The notes under the pieces were generated by a model that saw nothing but the letters and a program-made list of their open reading frames with translations, was not told where the DNA came from and did no database searches. A stretch of DNA of 64,000 nucleotides from Streptomyces tibetensis (GTDB lineage Bacteria; Actinomycetota; Actinomycetes; Streptomycetales; Streptomycetaceae): positions 1 through 64,000 of the forward strand of contig NZ_SZVW01000003.1 of the NCBI RefSeq assembly GCF_007655005.1, written 5' to 3'. A program made the position numbers and the translations under genes. Each line of letters begins with the position of its first letter. Positions within the stretch are counted from its first letter, which is position 1. Below are positions 1 through 7,755 of this stretch, in pieces.

Positions 1-33
1 GTTGACCGGTACTAATAGGCCGAGGGCTTGTCC
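1..33 (+). rRNA. rrl: 23S ribosomal RNA, 3' end only
   Basis: The first ~33 bases match the conserved 3' end of actinobacterial 23S rRNA (ACCGGTACTAATAGGCCGAG followed by GGCTTGTCC). The rest of the gene lies upstream of the window. The exact mature 3' end is uncertain by a few bases. The AT-richer 23S-5S spacer follows (about 34-139). Confidence 0.9.
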
Positions 34-139
34 TCAGTTGCTCGCGTCCACTGTGTTAGTTCTGAGACAACGAACAGTTGTCGGCTTTGAGCTGAACTCA
101 CAATTGAAGAGTGTGCTTGTTCGCTCGAAACCATTAGGG

Positions 140-256
140 TTTCGGTGGTTATAGCGTAGGGGAAACGCCCGGTTACATTCCGAACCCGGAAGCTAAGCCT
201 TACAGCGCCGATGGTACTGCAGGGGGGACCCTGTGGGAGAGTAGGACGCCGCCGAA
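140..256 (+). rRNA. rrf: 5S ribosomal RNA
   Basis: Complete 5S rRNA of about 117 nt, beginning GTTTCGGTGGTTATAGCG and ending GGACGCCGCCGAAC, with the usual conserved internal block (ACGCCCGGTTACATTCCGAA). It lies about 105 nt downstream of the 23S 3' end, the normal rrn operon order, and is followed by a hairpin terminator. Ends are set by recognition of the 5S fold and may be off by one or two bases. Confidence 0.95.
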
Positions 257-267
257 CAATTTTTGGG

Positions 268-300
268 AAAACCCCCGCATCTTCGGATGCGGGGGTTTTC
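268..300 (+). terminator. rrn operon terminator 1
   Basis: Hairpin just after 5S: left arm AAAACCCCCGCAT, loop around CTTCGG, right arm ATGCGGGGGTTTT, a perfect 13-bp stem ending in a T run. Typical intrinsic terminator for the rRNA operon. Confidence 0.9.
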
Positions 301-312
301 TGCGTTTAGGGT

Positions 313-387
313 CCGGAAGCTAAGCCTTACAGCGCCGATGGTACTGCAGGGGGGACCCTGTGGGAGAGTAGGACGCCGCCGAACAAT
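313..387 (+). pseudogene. Truncated duplicate of the 5S rRNA 3' portion
   Basis: Positions 313-387 repeat positions 186-260 exactly (75 of 75 bases), that is, the 3' two thirds of the 5S gene plus a few trailing bases. The 5' part of 5S is missing, so it cannot fold as a normal 5S rRNA. It sits between two strong terminators. Identity without drift suggests a recent duplication or gene conversion with the intact copy. An assembly artefact at an rRNA locus cannot be excluded from sequence alone. Confidence 0.85.
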
Positions 388-393
388 CTTTGG

Positions 394-439
394 AAGGACC
401 CTTGGTCCCAGCGTTCAGCTGGGACCAAGGGTCCTTTTT
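394..439 (+). terminator. rrn operon terminator 2
   Basis: Perfect 19-bp inverted repeat (394-412 with 418-436, loop GTTCA) followed by a run of T. It is one of the strongest intrinsic terminators in the window and separates the rRNA region from the protein gene at 509. Confidence 0.92.
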
Positions 440-508
440 GTTTTTGCAGTGCGCGCTGGGCACCCGGCTGCGCGAGAATGACTTGCGGTACCGAAGACAG
501 GAGTCACC

Positions 509-2965
509 ATGTCCACCAACTCTCCCGACGACCGACCGGAGCGCGACCAGCAGCGACGGGAGGGGGACCGGAGCGACCGGAACGACCGCGGCGGTCAGCG
601 CGGGGGCCGCGGAGACCGTGGAGGCTTCCGCCGTGACAACGACCGTGGCGGCAACGACCGTGGAGGGTACGGGCGTCGTGAAGGCGACCGCGGCGATCGT
701 CCCGACCGGGGCGAGCGTCGGGACGACCGTGACCGTGGTGGCTTCCGGCGTGACGACAACCGTGGCGGTGGCTTCGGCCGGCGTGACGACCGTGACCGCG
801 GGCCGCGCAGGGACGATCGTGACCGCGGTGGGTTCCGGCGCGACGACCGGGGGGAGCGTCCGCCCTTCCGCCGTGACGACCGTGACAACCGGGGGGAGCG
901 TCCGCCCTTCCGGCGCGATGACCGTGACAACCGGGGGGAGCGTCCGCCCTTCCGGCGCGATGACCGTGACAACCGGGGCGAGCGTCCAAACGACCGCGAC
1001 CGTGGCGGTTTCCGGCGTGACGACAACCGTGGCGGTGGCTTCGGCCGGCGTGACGACCGTGACCGCGGGCCGCGCGGGGACGATCGTGCCCGCGGTGGGT
1101 TCCGGCGCGACGACCGGGGGGAGCGTCCGCCCTTCCGCCGTGACGACCGTGACAACCGGGGGGAGCGCCCGCCCTTCCGGCGCGATGACCGTGACAAGCG
1201 TGGTGAGCGTCCGCCCTTCCGGCGCGACGACCGTGACAACCGGGGCGAGCGTCGAAACGACCGCGACCGTGGCGGCTTCCGGCGTGACGACAACCGTGGC
1301 GGGGGCGTCGGCCGGCGTGACGACCGTGACCGCGGGCCGCGCAGGGACGATCGTGACCGGGGTGGGTTCCGTCGCGACGACCGTGGTGAGCGTCCGCCCT
1401 TCCGGCGTGACGACCGTGACAACCGTGGTGAGCGTCCGCCCTTCCGGCGCGATGACCGTGACAACCGTGGTGAGCGTCCGCCCTTCCGGCGTGACGACCG
1501 TGACAACCGCGGTGAGCGTCCCGCCTTCCGCCGTGACGATCGGCGTGACGACCGCAGGGACGACCGGCGCGACGGCGACCGCGGTGGGTTCCCCCGCCGT
1601 GACGACCGGGACCGTGGCGGTTTCCGCCGCGACGACAACCGCGACCGTGGCTTCCGCGGCGACGACCGGGACCGTCCGCGCGACGGCGACCGCGGTGACC
1701 GCGGCGGCTTCCGCCGCGACGACCGCGGTGGTTTCCGGGGCCGTGACGAGCGCCGGGACGAGCGCCGCGGGGACGACCGCGGAGAGCGCGGCGGCTTCCG
1801 GCGCGACGACGGCGGCCGGGGCGGGCGTCCCGAGTTCCGTCGCGAGGACGGCCCCCGTGGCGAGCGCAGTGACTTCCGCCGGGACGACAACCGGGGCGAC
1901 CGCGGTGACTTCCGCCGGGACGACAACCGCGGCGACCGCGGTGGTTTCCGGGGCCGTGACGACCGCGGCAGGGGCGGGCCCCGGCGGGACGACCGCGGTG
2001 ACCGTGGCTTCCGGCGTGACGGCGATCGTGGTGGTTTCCGCGGCCGGGACGACCGGAGTGGCCCCGGCCGGTTCCGTGAGGACCGCGAGCGGGACCGGGA
2101 GCCGATCAAGCGGCTGCCGATCCCCGAGGACGTCACGGGTGACGAGATCGACAAGGACGTACGGCAGGAGCTGCAGAGCCTGCCCAAGACGCTCGCGGAC
2201 GATGTCGCCAGGAACCTCGTGATGGTCGCGCGGCTCCTCGACGAGGACCCCGAGGGCGCCTACGGCTACTCCAGGGTCGCGCTGCGGCTGGCCTCGCGTG
2301 TCGCCGCCGTGCGGGAGGCCGCCGGTTTCGCCGCGTACGCCAGCCAGAAGTACAGCGAGGCGCTGGCCGAGTTCCGGGCCGCCAAGCGGATGACCGGAAA
2401 CGTCGACCTGTGGCCCGTCATGGCCGACTGCGAGCGCGGGCTCGGCCGGCCGGAGAAGGCGCTGGACATGGCCGGGGCCCCCGAGGTGCACAAGCTCGAC
2501 AAGGCCGGCCAGGTCGAGATGCGGCTCGTCGCGGCCGGTGCCCGGCGGGACATGGGGCAGCTGGACGCGGCCATCGTGACGCTGCAGAGCCCCGAGCTGG
2601 CTGCGAACTCCGTGCAGCCGTGGACCGCGCGCCTGCGGTACGCCTACGCCGACGCGCTGCTCGCCGCCGGGCGGGAGAGCGAGGCGCGGGAGTGGTTCGC
2701 GAAGGCCGTCGAGGCCGACCGTGACGGCAGCACCGACGCGTCGGACCGGCTCGCCGAGCTGGACGGCGTGGAGTTCGTCGACGCCATGGTCGAGGACGAG
2801 GACGACGAGGCTCCGGCCCCGCTGAAGGCGAACGAGGCCGCGGTCGAGAACGAGGCCGAGGCCGAGGCCGAGGTCGAGGTCGAGAGCGAGGTCGAGGTCG
2901 AGGTCGAGAGCGAGAACGACGTCGAGAGCGAGAACGACGTCAAGAGCGAGAACGACAAGGACTGA
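509..2965 (+). CDS. Arg/Asp/Gly-repeat (FRRDD/RGG-like) protein with helical C-terminal region
   Basis: 818 aa. ATG at 509 is preceded by ACAGGAG (497-503). Residues ~1-530 are almost only R, D, G, F, P and E, built from FRRDDR and GERPPFRRDDRDNR units, with an exact 89-residue higher-order repeat present about three times. Residues ~535-770 are ordinary sequence, helical and Ala/Leu-rich with spaced pairs of helices, which looks TPR-like. The last ~45 residues are a strongly acidic E/V/S/N tail. The arginine-rich disordered half resembles RGG-type RNA-binding or condensate-forming segments, and the TPR-like part suggests protein contacts; both are inference. It lies directly downstream of the rRNA operon. 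Other frames through the repeat are also open because of the base composition, but only this frame has an RBS and a sensible C-terminal domain. Confidence 0.85.
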   Translation: MSTNSPDDRPERDQQRREGDRSDRNDRGGQRGGRGDRGGFRRDNDRGGNDRGGYGRREGDRGDRPDRGERRDDRDRGGFRRDDNRGGGFGRRDDRDRGPRRDDRDRGGFRRDDRGERPPFRRDDRDNRGERPPFRRDDRDNRGERPPFRRDDRDNRGERPNDRDRGGFRRDDNRGGGFGRRDDRDRGPRGDDRARGGFRRDDRGERPPFRRDDRDNRGERPPFRRDDRDKRGERPPFRRDDRDNRGERRNDRDRGGFRRDDNRGGGVGRRDDRDRGPRRDDRDRGGFRRDDRGERPPFRRDDRDNRGERPPFRRDDRDNRGERPPFRRDDRDNRGERPAFRRDDRRDDRRDDRRDGDRGGFPRRDDRDRGGFRRDDNRDRGFRGDDRDRPRDGDRGDRGGFRRDDRGGFRGRDERRDERRGDDRGERGGFRRDDGGRGGRPEFRREDGPRGERSDFRRDDNRGDRGDFRRDDNRGDRGGFRGRDDRGRGGPRRDDRGDRGFRRDGDRGGFRGRDDRSGPGRFREDRERDREPIKRLPIPEDVTGDEIDKDVRQELQSLPKTLADDVARNLVMVARLLDEDPEGAYGYSRVALRLASRVAAVREAAGFAAYASQKYSEALAEFRAAKRMTGNVDLWPVMADCERGLGRPEKALDMAGAPEVHKLDKAGQVEMRLVAAGARRDMGQLDAAIVTLQSPELAANSVQPWTARLRYAYADALLAAGRESEAREWFAKAVEADRDGSTDASDRLAELDGVEFVDAMVEDEDDEAPAPLKANEAAVENEAEAEAEVEVESEVEVEVESENDVESENDVKSENDKD
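754..1554 (+). repeat. Nested coding repeat: 267-nt period containing 42-nt units
   Basis: The string CGACAACCGTGGCGG recurs at 754, 1021 and 1288, an exact 267-nt (89-codon) spacing. Inside each block the GERPPFRRDDRDNR unit repeats every 42 nt (14 codons; for example GAGCGTCC at 854 and 896). The frame is always kept. The third block diverges at its 3' end into RRDD repeats. Confidence 0.9.
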
Positions 2966-3040
2966 CGTCCGTAGGGAAGGACTGATGTTCCTGGGGGAGG
3001 ACTGACGTCCCTGGGAAAAGACTGACGTCCGTAGAAGAAG
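2961..3040 (+). repeat. Four tandem 20-nt repeats across the stop codon
   Basis: Exactly 20-nt spaced copies start at 2961, 2981, 3001 and 3021, each of the form ACTGACGTCC followed by G/A-rich bases. The first copy contains the TGA stop (2963-2965) of the upstream gene. The array leads straight into the terminator hairpin. Confidence 0.85.
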
Positions 3041-3080
3041 GGGCGGGACCCAGGCTGTGAGGCCTCGGGTTCCGCCCCTT
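3038..3080. terminator. Bidirectional terminator between convergent genes
   Basis: 14-bp stem (3038-3051 AAGGGGCGGGACCC with 3067-3080 GGGTTCCGCCCCTT, one G-T wobble) with an inner AGGC/GCCT stem. It lies between the convergent genes ending at 2965 (+) and 3136 (-). Confidence 0.8.
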
Positions 3081-3135
3081 CGTCGTGTCGGTGTGTCATG
3101 TCGTCGGCGTCGTGTCGGCGCCGGTTTCCGTCCTG

Positions 3136-4428
3136 TCAGAGGTCCAGCGCCCGCAGGACCAGGCCCGTCGCCGGTTTCGGGCCGAACGACGTCGACTTGC
3201 GGGGCATCGTCACGCCCTGGCGGGCCAGCTCGCGGACGACCTCCTCGCGGACCGGGTGCATCAGGACGGCCGTGCCGCCGTCGCGTTCCGCCTTCTCGAC
3301 CGTCGCCGCCGTGTCGTGGATGTAGGCGATGTGAGCGGGGGAGTCCTCGGAGATGCGCCAGACATGTTCGAGGAGCGTGGCGTGCAGCACCGTCGCGTCC
3401 AGGGTGCGCCAGGCCGCGGGGCGGTCGGCGGGGATCGTACGGGCCAGCAGGTCCGGGTCCGGGTGGTCGACGAGGTGGAAGGCGCCGTCGCCGGCCAGCA
3501 GGAACGCGTTGCCGGCGCAGGCCGCGTCGGCCAGGGTGTCGAGGGCCTCGGGCAACGACACGTCGAGGCGGCGCACGCGGAAGCGGCCCTCCAGGGCGGC
3601 CACGGCGTCGGCGACCGGCAGGTCGTGCAGGAGGCGGTGGATGGCGCGGACCCGGAGGGGGTAGCGGGCCGTGTCGACGAGGAGGACCAGGCCGTGGTCC
3701 CACGGGCTGGGGGAGGGGTGCTCCGCGCGGAGGCGGCGGTAGGTCGCCCAGCGGTGGTGGCCGTCGGCGATCAGGGCCTGGTGCCGGCCGAGGTCCGTCT
3801 GGATCGTGGCCAGGTCCTCGGGGGCGGTGACCGACCACAGGCGGTGGCGAAAACCGTCCTCCGTGGTGGTGGCCAGGAGCGGCGGCAGGGTCGCGGTGCG
3901 CTCGATCAGATCGGCTGTGGAGGTCGTCGAGCCGTCGCCCCGGTAGGTGAGCAGGAGGGGTTCGAGGTTGGCCGAGGTGGCCCGCATGAGGGCCGCGCGG
4001 TCGGCGACGACGTGCGGCATGACGTCCTCGTGCGGCAGCACCAGCTGCTCGGCCGGATCCGACACGCGCAGGGCACCGATGATGCCGCGTTGCAGCATGC
4101 CGTCGCCGTCCTGCTGCTCGTAGACGTAGAGGCCCGGTTCCGGGTCGGTGGTCAGGACGCCCTCGGACAGCCAGCGGCGCAGGGTGTCGGCGGCCCGTTC
4201 GTTGCGGGCGCTGGGTGTGGCGGCCTGGGGGAGGATCAGACGGACGATGTTGTACGGGTCGGCGGACTCGAGGTGGTGCAGGCCGTCGGGGCGCACCACG
4301 ACGTCGTACGGCGGAGATGTGACGGCGGCAAGGCTGCCGACCCGGTCGGGGTCGTAACGAAGGCCTCGGAACGGGGTGAGTTCCAGGCCTCGGTGCGCCG
4401 TTGCCTCCGAGTGACCTGCTGAGTTCAT
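3136..4428 (-). CDS. DUF1015 family protein
   Basis: 430 aa, soluble. The family hallmark ADGHHRWATYR is present in the middle of the protein, and the N-terminus (LTPFRGLRYDP, then SPPYDVV) matches the usual DUF1015 opening. Family members are widespread in bacteria; their biochemical function is not established, and a kinase/phosphotransfer-like fold has been suggested. The ATG at 4428 is the only start that gives this canonical N-terminus; the upstream CCGGG is a weak RBS. It is divergent from the HAD phosphatase at 4501 with about 70 nt between starts, so the two probably have back-to-back promoters. Confidence 0.9.
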   Translation of the reverse strand: MNSAGHSEATAHRGLELTPFRGLRYDPDRVGSLAAVTSPPYDVVVRPDGLHHLESADPYNIVRLILPQAATPSARNERAADTLRRWLSEGVLTTDPEPGLYVYEQQDGDGMLQRGIIGALRVSDPAEQLVLPHEDVMPHVVADRAALMRATSANLEPLLLTYRGDGSTTSTADLIERTATLPPLLATTTEDGFRHRLWSVTAPEDLATIQTDLGRHQALIADGHHRWATYRRLRAEHPSPSPWDHGLVLLVDTARYPLRVRAIHRLLHDLPVADAVAALEGRFRVRRLDVSLPEALDTLADAACAGNAFLLAGDGAFHLVDHPDPDLLARTIPADRPAAWRTLDATVLHATLLEHVWRISEDSPAHIAYIHDTAATVEKAERDGGTAVLMHPVREEVVRELARQGVTMPRKSTSFGPKPATGLVLRALDL

Positions 4429-4500
4429 CCCGGCATCGTACGGCTGTCGGTGGCATGGGGGATGATCGGGGGAAAGCCGTCGAACGAGGAGCGATGCGGG

Positions 4501-5532
4501 ATGAGCCGAAGCGTCAGGACGAGGCCCGAGGGCAGTGGGCAGGCCCTGAGCGAGGCGTACGACACGGCGCTGCTCGATCTGGACGGTGTGGTGTACGCGG
4601 GCGGGAGCGCGATCGCGCACGCGGTCGAGTCGCTCGCCACGGCCCGGGAGGGCGGGATGCGCCTGGCGTACGTGACGAACAACGCGCTGCGGACCCCCGA
4701 CACCGTGGCCGGGCACCTGACGGAATTGGGGATACCCACGGACGCGGAGGACGTCATCACCTCGGCGCAGGCGGTCGCGCGGCTGATCAGCGAGCAGGTG
4801 CCGCAGGGTGCCCGGGTGCTGGTGATCGGCGGTGAGGGGCTGCGGGTCGCGCTGCGCGAGCGAGGGCTGGTGCCCGTGGAGTCGGCCGACGACGATCCGG
4901 CGGCGGTGGTGCAGGGGTTCGGCGGGCCCGATCTGCCGTGGGGCCGGTTCGCCGAGGCCTCCTACGCGGTGGCCCGGGGCGTGCCGTGGTTCGCGTCCAA
5001 CACCGACCTGACGATTCCGAGCGGGCGCGGGATCGCGCCGGGCAACGGGGCCGCGGTGGAGGTCGTCCGGATCGCCACGGGTGCCGAGCCTCAGGTCGCG
5101 GGCAAGCCGTTGCCCCCGATGCACCGCGAGACCATCCTGCGGACCGGGGCGCAGCGGCCGTTGGTGGTCGGGGACCGGCTGGACACGGACATCGAGGGTG
5201 CGTTCAACGGGGAGGTCGACTCGCTGCTCGTCCTGACCGGTGTCACCGACGGGGCGCAGCTGCTGGCCGCGCCACCGCAGCACCGGCCGACGTATGTGGA
5301 CGCCGATCTGCGCGGGATGCTCGCCGGTCAGCCGGAGGTCGTCGCCGCGGGCGAGGGCGGCTTCCGATGCGGTGGCTGGACGGCGACGGCCGGGGCGGAC
5401 CGGCTGGAGCTCGACGGGGAGGGCGAGGCGCTGGACGGACTGCGCGCGCTGTGTGCCGTGGCGTGGACGGCGGCCGGTGAGGGCGTATGCGAGCTGGACG
5501 GGGGGAAGGCGCTGGCGCGGCTGGGCATCTGA
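4501..5532 (+). CDS. HAD-superfamily phosphatase (NagD/p-nitrophenylphosphatase type)
   Basis: 343 aa. HAD motif I LLDLDGVVYAGG (Asp nucleophile and acid), motif II in YVTNNALRTPD, the basic residue in AGKPLPPMH, and motif IV VGDRLDTDIEGA are all present and in order, with the large cap domain between motifs II and III that defines the NagD-like class. It is expected to dephosphorylate small phosphorylated metabolites; the substrate is unknown. ATG 4501 has GAGGA at 4486-4490, while the nearer ATG at 4494 is out of frame. It ends about 90 nt before the siderophore transporter operon and is probably transcribed separately. Confidence 0.88.
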   Translation: MSRSVRTRPEGSGQALSEAYDTALLDLDGVVYAGGSAIAHAVESLATAREGGMRLAYVTNNALRTPDTVAGHLTELGIPTDAEDVITSAQAVARLISEQVPQGARVLVIGGEGLRVALRERGLVPVESADDDPAAVVQGFGGPDLPWGRFAEASYAVARGVPWFASNTDLTIPSGRGIAPGNGAAVEVVRIATGAEPQVAGKPLPPMHRETILRTGAQRPLVVGDRLDTDIEGAFNGEVDSLLVLTGVTDGAQLLAAPPQHRPTYVDADLRGMLAGQPEVVAAGEGGFRCGGWTATAGADRLELDGEGEALDGLRALCAVAWTAAGEGVCELDGGKALARLGI

Positions 5533-5595
5533 GCGCCTGTCAGTGCCCGGGCGGGGTATCCGAGGCGAGGCGGGACGCCGAATCCTGCTCCAATG

Positions 5596-5614
5596 CGAGG
5601 GTAGGCTAACCTAA
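5596..5614 (+). promoter_or_regulatory. Iron box (DmdR/IdeR operator)
   Basis: The core TAGGCTAACCTAA (5602-5614) matches the actinobacterial iron-box consensus TTAGGTTAGGCTCACCTAA closely, with a weaker left end. It ends only 4 nt before the GTG start at 5619, so the DtxR-family repressor would block initiation directly when iron is replete. The spacing suggests a leaderless or very short-leader transcript. Confidence 0.85.
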
Positions 5615-5618
5615 CTGC

Positions 5619-6662
5619 GTGTTGGTCGAGAGTCCCCCCGAACAGCGCGCGGAGACCGCCCCCGCGCCCCCGACCCGACGGGCGGTTCGAGCCTTCGGGC
5701 TCCTCCTGTCCGTCGTGCTCCTCGTGCTCGTCGCGCTGGCGAGTATCGCGATCGGAGCGAAAGAGCTGTCCCTCGGGCAGGTCTGGCACGGCTTGTTCGA
5801 GGACTCGGGGACCTACGGCGATGTCGTCGTGGCGGAGCGGCTGTCGCGGACCCTGCTCGGGCTGCTCGCCGGTGCCGCGCTCGGTCTGGCCGGGGCGGTC
5901 CTGCAGGCCCTCACGCGCAACCCGCTGGCCGACCCCGGACTGCTCGGCATCAACGCCGGTGCCTCCGCCGCGGTCGTCACGGCCATCACGTACTTCGGGG
6001 TCACCTCGCTGACCGGCTACGTCTGGTTCGCGTTCTTCGGCGCCGCCGCGGTCGGGGCGCTGGTCTGGTTCCTCGGCGGGTCCCGGGGTGCGACGCCGGT
6101 GCGGCTCGCGCTCGCCGGCACGGCCGTCAGCGCCGCGCTGTACGGCTATCTCCAGGCCGTGATGATCATGGACGAGGCGGCGCTCGGCAAGATGCGCTTC
6201 TGGACGGTCGGTTCGCTGGCCTCGGCAACGAACTCGACCATCACGCAGGTCCTGCCGTTCCTGCTGACCGGCACGGTCCTGGCCCTGGCCCTGGCCCGGC
6301 CGCTCAACGCGATGGCCATGGGCGACGACACCGCGAAGGCCCTCGGCGCCAACCTCAACCGCACCCGGGCGCTGTCGATGCTGGCCGCGACCGTGCTGTG
6401 CGGGGCCGCGACCGCCGCCTGCGGTCCGATCGTGTTCGTCGGGCTGATGGTGCCGCACGTCGTGCGCTCCTTCACCGGACCCGACCTGCGCTGGATCCTG
6501 CCGTACGCGGCGATCCTGTCGCCCGTGCTGCTGCTCGGCGCCGATGTCATCGGACGCATCGTGGCCCGGCCCTCGGAGCTCCAGGTGGGCATCGTCACCG
6601 CGATCCTCGGCGGACCGGTGTTCATCTTTCTCGTACGACGGCGGAGGACGGCGCAGCTGTGA
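5619..6662 (+). CDS. FecCD-family iron-siderophore ABC transporter permease 1
   Basis: 347 aa, about 9-10 hydrophobic segments, FecCD/BtuC family. Typical motifs: VAERLSRTLLGLLAGAALGLAG near the N-terminus, then QALTRNPLADPGLLGINAGA, and GLMVPHVVRSFTGPD near the C-terminus. It forms half of the membrane channel importing Fe(III)-siderophores. GTG 5619 follows the iron box without a Shine-Dalgarno sequence, consistent with leaderless translation. It overlaps the second permease by 4 nt (GTGA). No substrate-binding lipoprotein is encoded nearby, so one must come from elsewhere. Confidence 0.93.
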   Translation: MLVESPPEQRAETAPAPPTRRAVRAFGLLLSVVLLVLVALASIAIGAKELSLGQVWHGLFEDSGTYGDVVVAERLSRTLLGLLAGAALGLAGAVLQALTRNPLADPGLLGINAGASAAVVTAITYFGVTSLTGYVWFAFFGAAAVGALVWFLGGSRGATPVRLALAGTAVSAALYGYLQAVMIMDEAALGKMRFWTVGSLASATNSTITQVLPFLLTGTVLALALARPLNAMAMGDDTAKALGANLNRTRALSMLAATVLCGAATAACGPIVFVGLMVPHVVRSFTGPDLRWILPYAAILSPVLLLGADVIGRIVARPSELQVGIVTAILGGPVFIFLVRRRRTAQL

Positions 6663-7696
6663 AGACCACCAACCGTGCCGTGCGGACCGGCGGGCTCTCG
6701 ATACGCCTGGACGTGCGGGCCCTCACCGTCGTGCTCCTGCTGATCGTCGCGGCGCTCGTGGCGAGTGTCGTGCTCATCGGCACCGGCGACTTCCCGATCC
6801 CGGCCGCCGACGTGCTGCGGACGCTGGTCGGCGAGGGCAATCCGGGTCAGGAGTTCATCGTCAACGAGCTGCGGCTGCCGCGGGTCCTGGTCGGGCTGCT
6901 GGTCGGCGCCTCGCTGGGACTGGGCGGCGCGCTGTTCCAGGCCATCTCCCGCAACCCGCTGGGCAGTCCGGACGTGCTCGGCCTCGGGCAGGGAGCGACG
7001 GCCGGGGCGCTCGTGGTGATCGTGCTGACCTCGGGCAGCGCGGGCCAGGTCGCCGTCGGGGCGCTGGTCGGCGGCCTGGTGACCGGGCTCGCCATCTACC
7101 TGCTCGCCTGGAAGCGGGGCGTGCACGGCTATCGGCTGGTCCTGGTCGGCATCGGCGTCTCCGCGATCGTCACGGCGGTCAACGGCTACCTGCTGACCAA
7201 GTCCGACATCGTGGACGCCGCCCGCGCGGTCGTGTGGATGACCGGCTCCCTGGACGGCCGGGACTGGGACCAGGTGTGGCCGCTGCTCGCGCTGACCGCC
7301 GTGCTCGTGCCGCTCGTCCTGGTCAACGCGCGCGGGCTGCGGATGATGGAGATGGGCGACGACGTGTCGTACGCCCTCGGGGTGCGGGTCGAGCGCGTAC
7401 GCCTGCTGCTCATGGTGGCGGCCGTGCTGCTCACCGCGTCCGCCACCGCAGCGGCCGGCCCCGTCAGCTTCGTGGCGCTCACCGCGCCGCAGCTGGCCCG
7501 GCACCTGACCCGCTCGCCCGGGCCGAACCTGCTGCCCTCGCTGTGCATGGGCGCCACCCTGCTGGTCGTGGCCGACTGGGTCTCGCAGCGGGCCTTCGGC
7601 GCCGAGCAGCTGCCCGTGGGCGTGGTCACCGGCGTGCTCGGCGGGGTCTACCTGCTCTGGCTGCTGGTCAGTGAGCGCCGGGCGGGCCGGATATGA
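6659..7696 (+). CDS. FecCD-family iron-siderophore ABC transporter permease 2
   Basis: 345 aa, multi-spanning FecCD permease, partner of the preceding gene. Conserved RLPRVLVGLLVGASLGLGGA, QAISRNPLGSPDVLG and FVALTAPQLARHL motifs. The GTG at 6659 lies inside the GTGA overlap with the upstream stop, indicating translational coupling. It ends with ATGA at 7693-7696. The two permeases differ in sequence, so they probably form a heterodimeric channel. Confidence 0.93.
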   Translation: MKTTNRAVRTGGLSIRLDVRALTVVLLLIVAALVASVVLIGTGDFPIPAADVLRTLVGEGNPGQEFIVNELRLPRVLVGLLVGASLGLGGALFQAISRNPLGSPDVLGLGQGATAGALVVIVLTSGSAGQVAVGALVGGLVTGLAIYLLAWKRGVHGYRLVLVGIGVSAIVTAVNGYLLTKSDIVDAARAVVWMTGSLDGRDWDQVWPLLALTAVLVPLVLVNARGLRMMEMGDDVSYALGVRVERVRLLLMVAAVLLTASATAAAGPVSFVALTAPQLARHLTRSPGPNLLPSLCMGATLLVVADWVSQRAFGAEQLPVGVVTGVLGGVYLLWLLVSERRAGRI

Positions 7697-7755
7697 GGGC
7701 GGGCATGCGCGCCGAGAGCAGTACCAGCAGCGGACTGAACAACCAAGGGAGCACC

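Noticed and set aside
754..1554. CRISPR-like array
   Set aside because: The repeats are contiguous, in frame and coding, with no unique spacers.
320..4456. Very long open frames opposite and out of frame with the repeat protein at 509-2965
   Set aside because: They result from the GC-rich repeat composition; they lack an RBS and cross unrelated genes.
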